From: a virus
IMG/VR virus record: IMGVR_UViG_3300025030_000271
Location: 1 to 37,357 of that record
Length of the DNA stretch: 37,357 bases
Reading direction: 5' to 3' (one strand)
The stretch's first letter is position 1. Each line of letters opens with the position of its first letter. The position numbers were made by a program, and so were the translations under genes. Shown here piece after piece: positions 22,772 through 29,218 of this stretch. Below the pieces are notes generated by a model. The model had not been told where the DNA came from, did not search any database, and worked only from the letters and a program-made list of their open reading frames with translations.

Positions 22772-23199
22772 TCTTTACCCCTTATGCCTTTACTATCTGC
22801 CCCCGAGCCGAAGGCGAAGCAGTCTTTATCCCGTGAAGGGTCTGCCTTTACGCCATCTGCTCAGGGTCTGCCCCGTCGCGTCAGTTACGATTCGTCAGCC
22901 TTGCTGGGTGCCCGTGCTGACTTCGCCGCGAGCCGCTCTGTTCCATCCCATTATCCCCGCAGTGAGCTTTGCGTATTGGCCGCTGCGAGTTACCCCCTCC
23001 AGCCGATACCTGGCGTGTTGCGCCAAAGCCAATGTTGCCGGGGCACGACATTCCAATCAATAGCCGGATCGTTGAAAATTGCGTCATGGTATTCACTACG
23101 ACTTGTAATTGTTTTTACTACAGCCTTGTAATTGTTTTTACTACAGCCTTGTAATTGTTTTTACTACAGCTAATGTCATATTTATCGGCAAGATTGCCA
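22772..23199. other. Non-coding stretch, possible origin region
   Basis: A 428-base interval in the early operon with no convincing gene on either strand; frames here lack ribosome sites and have unlike-protein composition. It contains three tandem 23-base AT-rich repeats at its right end. At 22782-22802 it has a TTATGCC...TACTATCTGCCC block that recurs at 22239-22262. Position next to the replication-type gene and iteron-like repeats make an origin the best guess. Confidence 0.4.
23102..23170 (+). repeat. Three tandem 23-base AT-rich repeats
   Basis: Three identical consecutive units at 23102-23124, 23125-23147 and 23148-23170, each starting CTTGTAATTG and containing TTTTTACTACAG. Perfect identity suggests recent expansion or functional constraint. 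They are iteron-like and lie upstream of the replication-type gene. Confidence 0.9.
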
Positions 23200-23517
23200 T
23201 CATTTCGGCGCTGTCAAGCCCTCAATGTCCTCGGCCCAGCCTTTGATGCAAAACGCAGCATTGACCAGATCGCGGCCCTGTTGAACCATCGCCGCATCAA
23301 ACCCACCGTAGTAGTCGAGCGATACCCCGATGTCGATCATGTGTTCAGCAAGCCAGCGCAGTTGCTTGGTGATGTCAGTGTGACCTCTTGGGGCGGCCAG
23401 GGGCTTGTAGCGGCGGGCCAGGATAGGTTTCATAGCAGCAGCTAAGTCCTCTCTGCGCGTCTTGGCAGCGATGCGCTTTTGGCGGTCGTTCCAGTTCTTC
23501 ATTTCTTCTCTGGTCAT
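23200..23517 (-). CDS. Phage protein of unknown function
   Basis: A 105-residue protein started at ATG 23517, which overlaps the NinG stop as ATGA. The N-terminus is charged and helical (MTREEMKNWNDRQKRIAAKT); the middle LRWLAEHMIDIGVSLDYYGG may be a beta-helix unit. No recognised family. The longer upstream frame lies inside ninG in another phase and is not used. Confidence 0.6.
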   Translation of the reverse strand: MTREEMKNWNDRQKRIAAKTRREDLAAAMKPILARRYKPLAAPRGHTDITKQLRWLAEHMIDIGVSLDYYGGFDAAMVQQGRDLVNAAFCIKGWAEDIEGLTAPK

Positions 23518-23939
23518 TTCAACTCCTCCAAAGCCTTTGTGTAATAGTTGATGGCGTTCTCGGCAAGCTGTCGCACTTGGCTCGCCGGCAAGATCAATGA
23601 GCCGGCTCGGCGAAGATGATCCAGGGCTTCCCTGCCGTACAAATCGATCATGGCGAGCGTGTACTCGCGCATGTGTATCTCTTTGCGGTAAAAGTTGCAT
23701 GACGGGCAAGCTGGGTGCAGGTTTTCTTCCAGCCATCGGGTCGCCTTCTTTCCGCGCTCGATAAAATGAGCGCAATGGGCTTCTTTCCACGGTAGAACGG
23801 TCGGGCAGGAAATACACTTCACCTGCCCGGCGTGGTCAGCGTACTTTTGCCGGATGTACTGGCTCGTGATCGTATCGGCCTTGGCGATCAGGGTCGGCAA
23901 CTTCGTGAGACCGGCGCGTTTCTTTTTCTTTGGGATCAT
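23514..23939 (-). CDS. ninG: NinG/Rap recombination protein
   Basis: A 141-residue protein of the lambda NinG (Rap) family of Holliday-junction resolvases. The basic start KKKKRAGLTK is followed by CISCPTVLPWKEAHCAHFIERGK and NLHPACPSCNFYRK, whose paired cysteines and histidines form the zinc/HNH-like core, and then DLYGREALDHL. It works with the annealing protein and exonuclease of the opposite-strand operon in phage recombination. Confidence 0.88.
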   Translation of the reverse strand: MIPKKKKRAGLTKLPTLIAKADTITSQYIRQKYADHAGQVKCISCPTVLPWKEAHCAHFIERGKKATRWLEENLHPACPSCNFYRKEIHMREYTLAMIDLYGREALDHLRRAGSLILPASQVRQLAENAINYYTKALEELK

Positions 23940-24094
23940 TTCCGCTTCACCTTCAGCCGATCCACCCGCGTACTCTGCCCCACGCTACGCGCCATCCAGG
24001 CAAGCTCTGCCAGCAGCTTGTCGTGTAGCTCGTCGAGGTCGCGCCAGATGCGCCATTCGAGGTCGAGCAGGCGCTGGTTGATTTCGTCGCTCAT
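23936..24094 (-). CDS. 52-residue helical protein
   Basis: A short frame from ATG 24094 (MSDEINQRLLDLEWRIWRDL) that is wholly helical with a basic C-terminus (RVDRLKVKRK). It overlaps ninG and the gene upstream by exact ATGA junctions, which supports translation. Function unknown; possibly a small coiled-coil partner. Confidence 0.6.
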   Translation of the reverse strand: MSDEINQRLLDLEWRIWRDLDELHDKLLAELAWMARSVGQSTRVDRLKVKRK

Positions 24095-24282
24095 GCCGCG
24101 GAGTGCTCAGCTTGCGCCTTTGCGCGTTCTTTGAGTTTTCGACGGGCGATTCGATAAGCGCGATCAATGGCTTTTTCGATCTGGTGGCTTGGTATCTCAT
24201 AGCATTTTATGTGCCATGTTTCGATGTCTCCGCATAGACATGGCGTCTGGCCGCAGGCACGGTCGACTTCAAATCGTGTCAT
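24091..24282 (-). CDS. Small Cys-containing phage protein
   Basis: A 63-residue protein (MTRFEVDRACGQTPCLCGDI) with three Cys in C-x5-C-x-C near the start and a strongly basic helix (AYRIARRKLKERAKAQ) at the end. ATGA overlaps on both sides. Possibly a DNA-binding accessory protein; no family recognised. Confidence 0.55.
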   Translation of the reverse strand: MTRFEVDRACGQTPCLCGDIETWHIKCYEIPSHQIEKAIDRAYRIARRKLKERAKAQAEHSAA

Positions 24283-24743
24283 AACGCCATTTCCCTGGGG
24301 GTCGGTGCAAAGTGCACGCCGAGTTCGCTTGCCCCATAGGCCATTACCTGAGTCAGGTATTCCGCTTTACCGAACATCGTAAGCCCCTCTGTTGATCCTG
24401 CGAGAATACGCTCTCCATCTGGAGTGAAGTCCCATTTCCGGTAATTTTTCCGGCATCGCTTTGATGGACCATCTTCTTCAGGTAAGAATTCTCGCTTGAA
24501 TTGGATGTGCCACGTCTCGGCGGTGTATTGCCGGCCGCCGACCCATGCCTGAACCGCGATTTCTCCGATACGAATCCACATCAAAGCCCGCTGCTCCCTT
24601 GTGGCGTCGTCGCGGTACTCGTACAGCCTGGCCGCGAGTGTGTGCCCGTCGACGTGCATCTGCGTCCAGTTCGTCGCCACAACCCGCGCCAGAGCGTCGG
24701 CCTTGGCTTGACTGTCGATGATGATGGTTCGGTCGAAGCTCAT
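24279..24743 (-). CDS. ninB: NinB-type recombination protein
   Basis: A 154-residue protein of the lambda NinB (YbcN, Orf) family, which binds single-stranded DNA and helps the annealing pathway. It shows the GHTLAARLYEYRDDATREQRALMWIRIGEIAVQA pattern early on and ETWHIQFKREFLPEED in the middle. The ribosome site GGAG is unusually far, 12 bases, from ATG 24743, and array B's repeat begins 18 bases upstream. The array therefore sits right at its 5' edge. Confidence 0.8.
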   Translation of the reverse strand: MSFDRTIIIDSQAKADALARVVATNWTQMHVDGHTLAARLYEYRDDATREQRALMWIRIGEIAVQAWVGGRQYTAETWHIQFKREFLPEEDGPSKRCRKNYRKWDFTPDGERILAGSTEGLTMFGKAEYLTQVMAYGASELGVHFAPTPREMAL

Positions 24744-24761
24744 GGTGTAAAACTACTCCAT

Positions 24762-24820
24762 TACCAGATTAGACACCTACTGGGTGCAGTTCGCCGTTTT
24801 TTAGGGGGTCTACTTCACGT
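24762..24820 (+). repeat. 59-bp attI-like repeat, copy 2
   Basis: Identical to copies 1 and 3 over 59 bases, and shares five more bases (TCCAT) on the left with copy 3. The core is GTTGGGG at 24819-24825. It separates ninB from cassette B1. In copy 3 the bases around TACCAGATTAG form the last codons of a native gene; here they do not, suggesting this copy derives from elsewhere. Confidence 0.92.
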
Positions 24821-24832
24821 TGGGGGCTTTAG

Positions 24833-25276
24833 ATGAATACGCCTGAGGAGCATCTGAACGGAATAGAGCGATCACATCTTGTCGCGTACGGGGAGCACAT
24901 TCACGCCTACTACCGTCAGTTTCTTGGCCTCTCTTCAGCAGCTCTGACCATCTTATTGGCGCTTCAAAACAACTACATTCCGCAATCACCCGTATTGCCC
25001 ATTCTTGTTCAAGTGTGCTGGGCAAGCCTTGCACTTTGCGTCGCTCTGTCGCTTCTTCTTCTGTGGGGTCGAGCACAGACCAGGCTTGACGTAGCAAACG
25101 CTCTTCGTAAAGAGCGGAGATCAAAAACGGATCAGGCTGTTCTGGAAATGCTTCGCGCACATAACGGCGCATGGCCGCCAGAGCGGAAGATATTTTCCGT
25201 AGCGCGTTATCTGCAGTCAGCTTCATTTCTTATCGCCCTAGTCTCGCTTACGTGGTTTTCCATTGCGAACGTCTAG
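24833..25276 (+). CDS. Cassette B1 gene, three-helix membrane protein
   Basis: A 147-residue membrane protein with hydrophobic segments at about 30-45 (LGLSSAALTILLALQ), 54-80 (ILVQVCWASLALCVALSLLL) and 128-147 (SASFLIALVSLTWFSIAN), and a basic loop between. It starts eight bases after the core site, whose G run serves as ribosome site, and stops one base before R''. It is in the standard cassette orientation, opposite to the phage operon, so expression would need its own promoter. Function unknown. Confidence 0.75.
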   Translation: MNTPEEHLNGIERSHLVAYGEHIHAYYRQFLGLSSAALTILLALQNNYIPQSPVLPILVQVCWASLALCVALSLLLLWGRAQTRLDVANALRKERRSKTDQAVLEMLRAHNGAWPPERKIFSVARYLQSASFLIALVSLTWFSIANV

Positions 25277-25277
25277 C

Positions 25278-25364
25278 CCCCAACCCGGCGCTCAACCTCG
25301 CTCCCTTCGGTCGCTGGACGCTGCGCGATAAAGCCGCGCAGCGCCGGTTAGCTCTACGTTGGGG
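25278..25364 (+). other. attC site B1
   Basis: R'' CCCCAAC (25278-25284), spacer CCGGC, L'' GCTCAACC with one extra C, loop with CTCCCTTCGGTCG and a GCTGCGCG/CGCGCAGC stem, L' GGTTAGC, spacer TCTAC, R' GTTGGGG (25358-25364). A textbook attC; the extra base in L'' fixes rightward orientation. Confidence 0.93.
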
Positions 25365-25696
25365 GTCATCTGCGCACGCCCGAATTCCGTCAGTTCCGCA
25401 ACGTACTCGGTATATCCGCCAGCGGCATCTCGCGGTTCGTACCGGAGCAGCCCGGCATCCAGCATCCGTTCGGCCATGATGTATGTCGGTGAGCCAAGGC
25501 TGCCAGCCCCGCGCCCGTGAACGTGCATTTGCGTTGGGGTATTCTTCACCCACTCGCAGGCCCTCGGGTTCGACAGCCTCCGCAGCCACTCACGCATGGC
25601 CGGTGTGATAGCCCGCTTCGTGGTCAAGACCCCCAACCCGTCGTCCAACGCGGACGTGCCGCTCGATGCTTCGTTGTTGCTCGGTGCGTTATCCAT
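25292..25696 (-). CDS. Cassette B2 gene, antisense, unknown protein
   Basis: A 134-residue protein from ATG 25696 inside the loop of attC B2. Residues 8-22 (NEASSGTSALDDGLGV) are encoded by attC. The body (ITPAMREWLRRLSNPRACEW ... MLDAGLLRYEPRDAAGGYTEY) looks like a small winged-helix-like unit. The tail (TPNVELTGAARLYRAA) is attC B1 read antisense. It runs with phage transcription. Confidence 0.6.
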   Translation of the reverse strand: MDNAPSNNEASSGTSALDDGLGVLTTKRAITPAMREWLRRLSNPRACEWVKNTPTQMHVHGRGAGSLGSPTYIMAERMLDAGLLRYEPRDAAGGYTEYVAELTEFGRAQMTPNVELTGAARLYRAASSDRRERG

Positions 25697-25753
25697 GTTC
25701 AATCTTCTTTTGTGGCGTCCGTGGGCGGCACGCCGGTTAACTTTGCGTTGGGC
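25631..25753 (+). other. attC site B2, array end
   Basis: R'' CCCCAAC (25631-25637) exactly complements the leading GTTGGGG of its cassette. The long loop carries CGTGCCGC/GCGGCACG like attC A1, then L' GGTTAAC, spacer TTTGC, R' GTTGGGC (25747-25753). Native phage sequence follows. Confidence 0.82.
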
Positions 25754-26031
25754 TCATCGTCCGAGTGCGACATGCTTCGCCGCGCCCTATTCGCTATGTC
25801 GTTCAGCAGTGCCAGTGCCGTATCCTGCGACCCGGCGAGGATTGCTTGCCTCGCTTGGTCGCACAATTCACTCGCGCAATCTTCATGGGCTTGGTAAATC
25901 CGCAATTCCTTTAACTCCAATCGCAACTTTGCGGCCTCCATTTCTAGCTCGACAATGCGCAGCGTCATCGTTGTTTCAAACGTCGGCCGGATCATGTGTT
26001 GTTCCTGCACCGTCAGGGCGCTTGGTGTCAT
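25699..26031 (-). CDS. Helical phage protein with attC-encoded tail
   Basis: A 110-residue protein from ATG 26031, which overlaps the preceding stop as ATGA. The middle is a coiled-coil helix (VELEMEAAKLRLELKELRIY) followed by QARQAILAGSQDTALALLND. The last 20 residues (EPNAKLTGVPPTDATKED) come from attC B2, so the array has replaced the native C-terminus. Function unknown. Confidence 0.6.
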   Translation of the reverse strand: MTPSALTVQEQHMIRPTFETTMTLRIVELEMEAAKLRLELKELRIYQAHEDCASELCDQARQAILAGSQDTALALLNDIANRARRSMSHSDDEPNAKLTGVPPTDATKED

Positions 26032-26342
26032 TTCGTTTCTTCCCTTGTGGCCGCGCAAATAGCGTCATTGATCTGCTCTTCTAAACTCTTGCCCGCTGCG
26101 TCCGGCAGCGGCTCACTGCATCCATTCGAGTCATGCAGCGTCACCCACGCCGCACCACGCTCCATCACCAAGCAAAGCGTCCACCCATCCGGCAGGTGAC
26201 CACATACTCGGTTTGCCATGTCTCTTGTTTTCATGCCTCGCGTTTCTTTCGCGTTATGCTCACACTCACACTCTGTGTTGCGAAAGAAATTCTTTATCGC
26301 GCCCGATAATTCGTCGTCCGTCATTTCGCCGTCTGGCTTCAT
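26028..26342 (-). CDS. Phage protein of unknown function
   Basis: A 104-residue early protein with an acidic start (MKPDGEMTDDELSGAIKNFF), Cys/His-containing CECEH and a WTLCLVMERGAAWVTLHDSNG strand pair. ATGA overlaps on both sides. No recognised family. Confidence 0.6.
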   Translation of the reverse strand: MKPDGEMTDDELSGAIKNFFRNTECECEHNAKETRGMKTRDMANRVCGHLPDGWTLCLVMERGAAWVTLHDSNGCSEPLPDAAGKSLEEQINDAICAATREETK

Positions 26343-26527
26343 CGCTTACCTCTTTTCGCTTGGTTCCGTGGTAAATTTGCCTCGCACCACTGCGGGCGCC
26401 GGAAATATAGCGGGCCGCTATCCGTGGGGACCATGACAATATCATCCCCTCGCTTGTGCCCCTTGGCAGGCCATTGTTTCTTGCCGACCCAGATTAAAAT
26501 ATCTATGAGTTCCATGCCGGTAGTCAT
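26339..26527 (-). CDS. Small phage protein of unknown function
   Basis: A 62-residue protein (MTTGMELIDILIWVGKKQWP) with a PLYFRRPQWCEANLPRNQAK end, coupled by ATGA overlaps to both neighbours in the early operon. No recognised family; aromatic and basic residues could suit nucleic-acid contact. Confidence 0.55.
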   Translation of the reverse strand: MTTGMELIDILIWVGKKQWPAKGHKRGDDIVMVPTDSGPLYFRRPQWCEANLPRNQAKRGKR

Positions 26528-26841
26528 TTTGGTTTTCTTTCCGCGGAAAATTTAGCTAGGTTTCGCTTCAGTGTTCGCTGCTGATTGATCCGAACCTTTT
26601 TATCTACTTCGCTCTCAATTTCTCTCTTGTTGTATTGTGGACTCTCCCGTCGTATAGCGTCTTTCTCTGCGGCTCTACACTCACTCAACCCCTCAAACCT
26701 TGTGATGGTTATGGTCGCAACTTCATTGAACCATAGGCGGTTATTCTTGTGATGCGAAATCCGTCCGATTGGCGACATGGACATTCCTATGTATAGCGGC
26801 TTCCCGTCTTTGCCAAGACAACGATATAGGCTATATCCCAT
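26524..26841 (-). CDS. GIY-YIG nuclease domain protein
   Basis: A 105-residue protein opening with YSLYRCLGKDGKPLYIGMS, the GIY-YIG signature in variant form, then PIGRISHHKNNRLWF with the catalytic Arg region, and a Glu in ECRAAEKDAIRRESP. This is a compact single-domain nuclease, perhaps for homing or host DNA attack. A basic tail (RINQQRTLKRNLAKF) may bind DNA. Confidence 0.75.
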   Translation of the reverse strand: MGYSLYRCLGKDGKPLYIGMSMSPIGRISHHKNNRLWFNEVATITITRFEGLSECRAAEKDAIRRESPQYNKREIESEVDKKVRINQQRTLKRNLAKFSAERKPK

Positions 26842-26853
26842 GTTTTGCAGGGT

Positions 26854-27024
26854 TCATTTCACCCCCCTGACCGCAAGCCGTTGGAGAATCTGGCGCACCC
26901 GCTCATACGACAGATCGAACATTGCGCCGATCTCGCGGAGTGTCCATTTGGCCTTATGAAGTCTGGCGATTTCCTTGTCACGCTTCGCATAAGCCTTAGC
27001 TACGATGTCATTTGTTTTTCCCAT
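26854..27024 (-). CDS. Small helix-turn-helix protein, sigma region 4-like
   Basis: A 56-residue protein started at ATG 27024. Residues 24-50 (KWTLREIGAMFDLSYERVRQI) form a clear helix-turn-helix of the sigma-70 region 4 type (E-I-G-x-x-x-x-x-S-x-E-R-V-R-Q-I). It is the first gene of the leftward early operon, right next to divergent promoters, so an autoregulatory or early-switch role is likely. The upstream in-frame start would lie in the promoter region. Confidence 0.7.
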   Translation of the reverse strand: MGKTNDIVAKAYAKRDKEIARLHKAKWTLREIGAMFDLSYERVRQILQRLAVRGVK

Positions 27025-27045
27025 AAGACGCATCCTATCACAGGA

Positions 27046-27073
27046 AAAATAAAAGTGCAAATAAACTTGACAA
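27046..27073 (-). promoter_or_regulatory. Leftward early promoter
   Basis: On the minus strand TTGTCA (27073-27068) is followed after 16 bases by TATTTT (27051-27046), just ahead of ATG 27024. The -35 box shares bases with the rightward promoter, making a back-to-back pair. The -10 box matches 4 of 6. Confidence 0.45.
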
Positions 27074-27095
27074 GCCGTCGCGCCAAGCGCAGAAT
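27067..27095 (+). promoter_or_regulatory. Rightward early promoter
   Basis: TTGACA (27067-27072), exactly 17 bases, then CAGAAT (27090-27095). A perfect -35 box and a 4-of-6 -10 box, the same quality as the late promoter at 17027. It would transcribe the operon from 27173 to 31475 and on into array C. Confidence 0.6.
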
Positions 27096-27172
27096 GCACT
27101 CATTCGCAGCGCACCGCGACCCGGCAACAGAGCGATAGCACCCCGATACGGATCACTGGCACCGCCGACATC

Positions 27173-27331
27173 ATGAGGGGCAGGCAGCGATGGGCCAAAT
27201 GCAACTGGGGAAGATCGGTGTGCAGCATTGTCACATCATCCGCGCCTGGGTATCCATTGGGTGCGGTGATACGTGTATCGCAGAGCGGCGAGGATGTGCT
27301 GGATTCGAAATATTTTGAGGAGGTAAAATGA
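27173..27331 (+). CDS. 52-residue small protein, first of rightward early operon
   Basis: A short frame from ATG 27173 whose stop overlaps the next ATG as ATGA (27328-27331). The end (SGEDVLDSKYFEEVK) is protein-like. There is no strong ribosome site, so initiation may be weak or the start may differ; another frame at 27190-27318 (42 residues) overlaps it. I prefer this one because of the exact coupling. Confidence 0.45.
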   Translation: MRGRQRWAKCNWGRSVCSIVTSSAPGYPLGAVIRVSQSGEDVLDSKYFEEVK

Positions 27332-27453
27332 GCGACAGTGCCGACAATACCGACGAGTGCGACGAGCAATCCCTGGATGAGATCAACGCCGAAGAACTTG
27401 CCTCGTTCGATTCCCGTGAAGCCAGGTGCATCAACGGTGGTGGTGCATTTTGA
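27328..27453 (+). CDS. 41-residue acidic protein
   Basis: MSDSADNTDECDEQSLDEIN and on, acidic, with a Gly-rich end. GAGGAGGTAAA right before the ATG is the strongest ribosome site of this operon. It is likely well expressed. Small acidic early phage proteins often mimic DNA or bind host factors; nothing more can be said. Confidence 0.6.
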   Translation: MSDSADNTDECDEQSLDEINAEELASFDSREARCINGGGAF

Positions 27454-27617
27454 ACGCACTACGCCGCCTCTTTTACACTGCCCTGCTGTGGGCGACAAGC
27501 TTCGAGCTTGCTGTAGCCAAGGTCGCGCCAGATCGTAATCACCGAAACATTGACGCGCTACAGCGTGACGAATCTGAATACGCGATCGCGTTGATCCGTA
27601 TGGACTTAGAACTATGA
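27450..27617 (+). CDS. 55-residue protein with TTG start
   Basis: Starts at TTG 27450 overlapping the preceding stop (TTGA). A hydrophobic stretch (LRRLFYTALLWATSFELAVA) is followed by a charged half, so it may be a signal-anchored membrane peptide. Ends in an ATGA overlap with the next frame. Confidence 0.45.
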   Translation: MNALRRLFYTALLWATSFELAVAKVAPDRNHRNIDALQRDESEYAIALIRMDLEL

Positions 27618-27664
27618 CCATCACTGTGCGGGCCATGAAGGCCATGAAGGCCATCAAGCCATGA
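27614..27664 (+). CDS. 16-residue leader-like peptide
   Basis: MTITVRAMKAMKAIKP, coded by GGCCATGAA-type repeats and linked by ATGA to the genes on both sides. It may only carry ribosomes from one gene to the next. Alternatively the bases are a simple-repeat spacer. Confidence 0.3.
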   Translation: MTITVRAMKAMKAIKP

Positions 27665-28125
27665 GCAGTCGCCAGCCTCCAACGCTTTCAACGTCGCCGG
27701 CCATGCGCCGCATGGTCGATGTTCTGCGTGCCGCTGATTGCACTCAAGCCGAGATTGTCGAGCGCGCCCACGTGGCCATGACGACACTGCAAAAAGGCGG
27801 CTACATGAAGGCAATGCTGGCGATGGAAATCTGCCACATCTGCGACTGGAATCCTCCGCGCGTCTCGGGTCATTGGGCGCCAGTCTATCGCTACGGCAAG
27901 GGGGTAAACGTACCACACCCTCCCGCAGCGGGGAATCTTGAATACTCTCGCCGCTGGCATCGAAATCATCCGAACTACGTCCCACCAAGCCGGCCCAAAA
28001 AGCCGAAGCCCGCCGGAGACCTGCTGTCCGAAGCCGAATTGAAGCGGGTTCGCCGGCAAGCTGCGAAGCTGACTCCGGCAATATTTACGATGGCGGGACA
28101 ATTGGGCTTGACAACCAGGCCATGA
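27661..28125 (+). CDS. Phage protein with helix-turn-helix-like start
   Basis: A 154-residue protein. Residues 15-50 (MRRMVDVLRAADCTQAEIVE, then AMTTLQKGGYMKAM) resemble a helix-turn-helix. The centre has HICDWNPPR, and the end (LLSEAELKRVRRQAAKLTPA) is basic. Likely an early DNA-binding protein. It overlaps the next gene by ATGA. Confidence 0.55.
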   Translation: MSSRQPPTLSTSPAMRRMVDVLRAADCTQAEIVERAHVAMTTLQKGGYMKAMLAMEICHICDWNPPRVSGHWAPVYRYGKGVNVPHPPAAGNLEYSRRWHRNHPNYVPPSRPKKPKPAGDLLSEAELKRVRRQAAKLTPAIFTMAGQLGLTTRP

Positions 28126-28328
28126 ACGCAAAGCGAATCGTCATCCATTACCTCCGCGAGAATGGTTTCGATGGTCTGTGCATGGATGGCTGCGGTTGCG
28201 GCATTGGCGACTTTATGCCGTGCGGCGAATTCGGATCGGAATGCATACCTGCATACGTCCGCATGGGCAGAGAAGATGAAGAATTTCCGGGCGAACCGTA
28301 CTACGAATCTACCAAGCCAACAACATAA
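28122..28328 (+). CDS. Small Cys/Gly-rich protein
   Basis: A 68-residue protein with CMDGCGCGIGDFMPC, four Cys near the N-terminal third, preceded by MNAKRIVIHYLRENGFDGL. The pattern (helix, then C-x3-C-x-C...C) recurs in small phage and prophage proteins of unknown role, as I recall, and suggests metal binding. Confidence 0.6.
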   Translation: MNAKRIVIHYLRENGFDGLCMDGCGCGIGDFMPCGEFGSECIPAYVRMGREDEEFPGEPYYESTKPTT

Positions 28329-28359
28329 TCCCGGCCCTGCCGGTAGGAGGAACACTGAA

Positions 28360-28428
28360 ATGAATGACGATGGCGGGGTCGAGTGGTGGCAAACCCAAGG
28401 ACAACAGGAGGAATTTGAACATGAATGA
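28360..28428 (+). CDS. 22-residue peptide ahead of annealing protein
   Basis: A short frame with a strong site TAGGAGGAACACTGAA before ATG 28360. It encodes an acidic peptide with EWWQ and QQEEFEHE, and its end overlaps the start of the annealing protein by eight bases. It may simply deliver ribosomes to that start. Confidence 0.4.
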   Translation: MNDDGGVEWWQTQGQQEEFEHE

Positions 28429-29218
28429 TCCGAAAGCGGGGCTTGCGCTACTTCGCCAGCCTTTTGACCCGAAGCTAATCAGCCGGCTACCGAAGCCGAC
28501 CAAGGCGCAGACTGATGCCGTCAAAGCGGATTACAAGGCCGGCGTCCGTTGTGAAATCTGTGGGACATGGCATCACCCGAAAGTTGTCCACCTGGATTAC
28601 GTCGGCCATGCTGTATTGACCGACCGTCTTCTGGACGCTGATCCAGAGTGGAATTGGGAACCCGCCAAAACCAACGACGACGGCACTCCAGTACTCGACA
28701 AGGACGGCGGAATGTGGATTAAGCTCACTGTCTGCGGTGTAACCAGACTTGGATACGGGGACGCCGAAGGGAAAACCGGCCCATCCGCCACAAAGGAACG
28801 GATCGGCGACGCCCTGCGGAATGCTGCGATGCGATTCGGGGCCGCGCTCGATCTGTGGAGCAAGGTCGATATTCACTTTGATGAACACGATGACGATGGC
28901 AAGGACGCCGTAGCGAAGAAAGCTGCCGAGGAAGCAGCAGCCAAAGCGAAAGCCGCCGAAGATGCCAAGAACAAGAAGGCCAAACCCTGGCCCGCCGACA
29001 AGTTCGCCGCCACCATTAAGAAACACGCGCCAACGGTCGCCAGCGGGGCCAAGACGGTCGAAGACCTACTGGCATGGATGAAGACGAAAGCGCCGCTCAC
29101 AGCCGAGCAGGAAGACGCTGTGCTGGCCCTGCGCCCGGTATCTGCGGATGGTGAAGTAATGACCGCCGCCGAGATTGCCGCTGCGCTGGAGCTTGAAAAG
29201 AAGGAGGCCGGACAATAA
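28421..29218 (+). CDS. Rad52-like single-strand annealing protein
   Basis: A 265-residue protein from ATG 28421 with CAGGAGGAATTT upstream. The N-terminal two thirds carry the pattern YVGHAVLTDRLLDADPEWNW, then IKLTVCGVTRLGYGD and ERIGDALRNAAMRFGAALDL, which I associate with phage Rad52/DUF1071-type annealing proteins. A CEICGTWHHP motif near 43 may bind zinc. The C-terminal third is an Ala/Lys-rich linker and a small domain. It pairs with the exonuclease two genes downstream in a recombination module. Confidence 0.65.
   Translation: MNDPKAGLALLRQPFDPKLISRLPKPTKAQTDAVKADYKAGVRCEICGTWHHPKVVHLDYVGHAVLTDRLLDADPEWNWEPAKTNDDGTPVLDKDGGMWIKLTVCGVTRLGYGDAEGKTGPSATKERIGDALRNAAMRFGAALDLWSKVDIHFDEHDDDGKDAVAKKAAEEAAAKAKAAEDAKNKKAKPWPADKFAATIKKHAPTVASGAKTVEDLLAWMKTKAPLTAEQEDAVLALRPVSADGEVMTAAEIAAALELEKKEAGQ

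Larger units (their letters stand above)
24762..25753 (+). mobile_element. Integron-type cassette array B
   Basis: A two-cassette array in the leftward early operon, between ninB and a native small gene. It starts with the attI-like repeat (24762-24820), then cassette B1 (gene 24833-25276, attC 25278-25364) and cassette B2 (antisense gene, attC 25631-25753). Both cassettes have leading cores exactly complementary to their own R''. B1 is the most canonical cassette in the window: gene start 8 bases after the core, stop 1 base before R''. Confidence 0.9.

Noticed and set aside
22784-23131. Plus-strand frame of 115 residues in the non-coding gap
   Set aside because: Ser/Pro/Arg-rich composition, no ribosome site, opposite to the operon and ends inside tandem repeats.
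27190-27318. Alternative 42-residue frame before the 41-residue acidic gene
   Set aside because: It overlaps a 52-residue frame that has an exact ATGA coupling to the next gene, which is the better choice.
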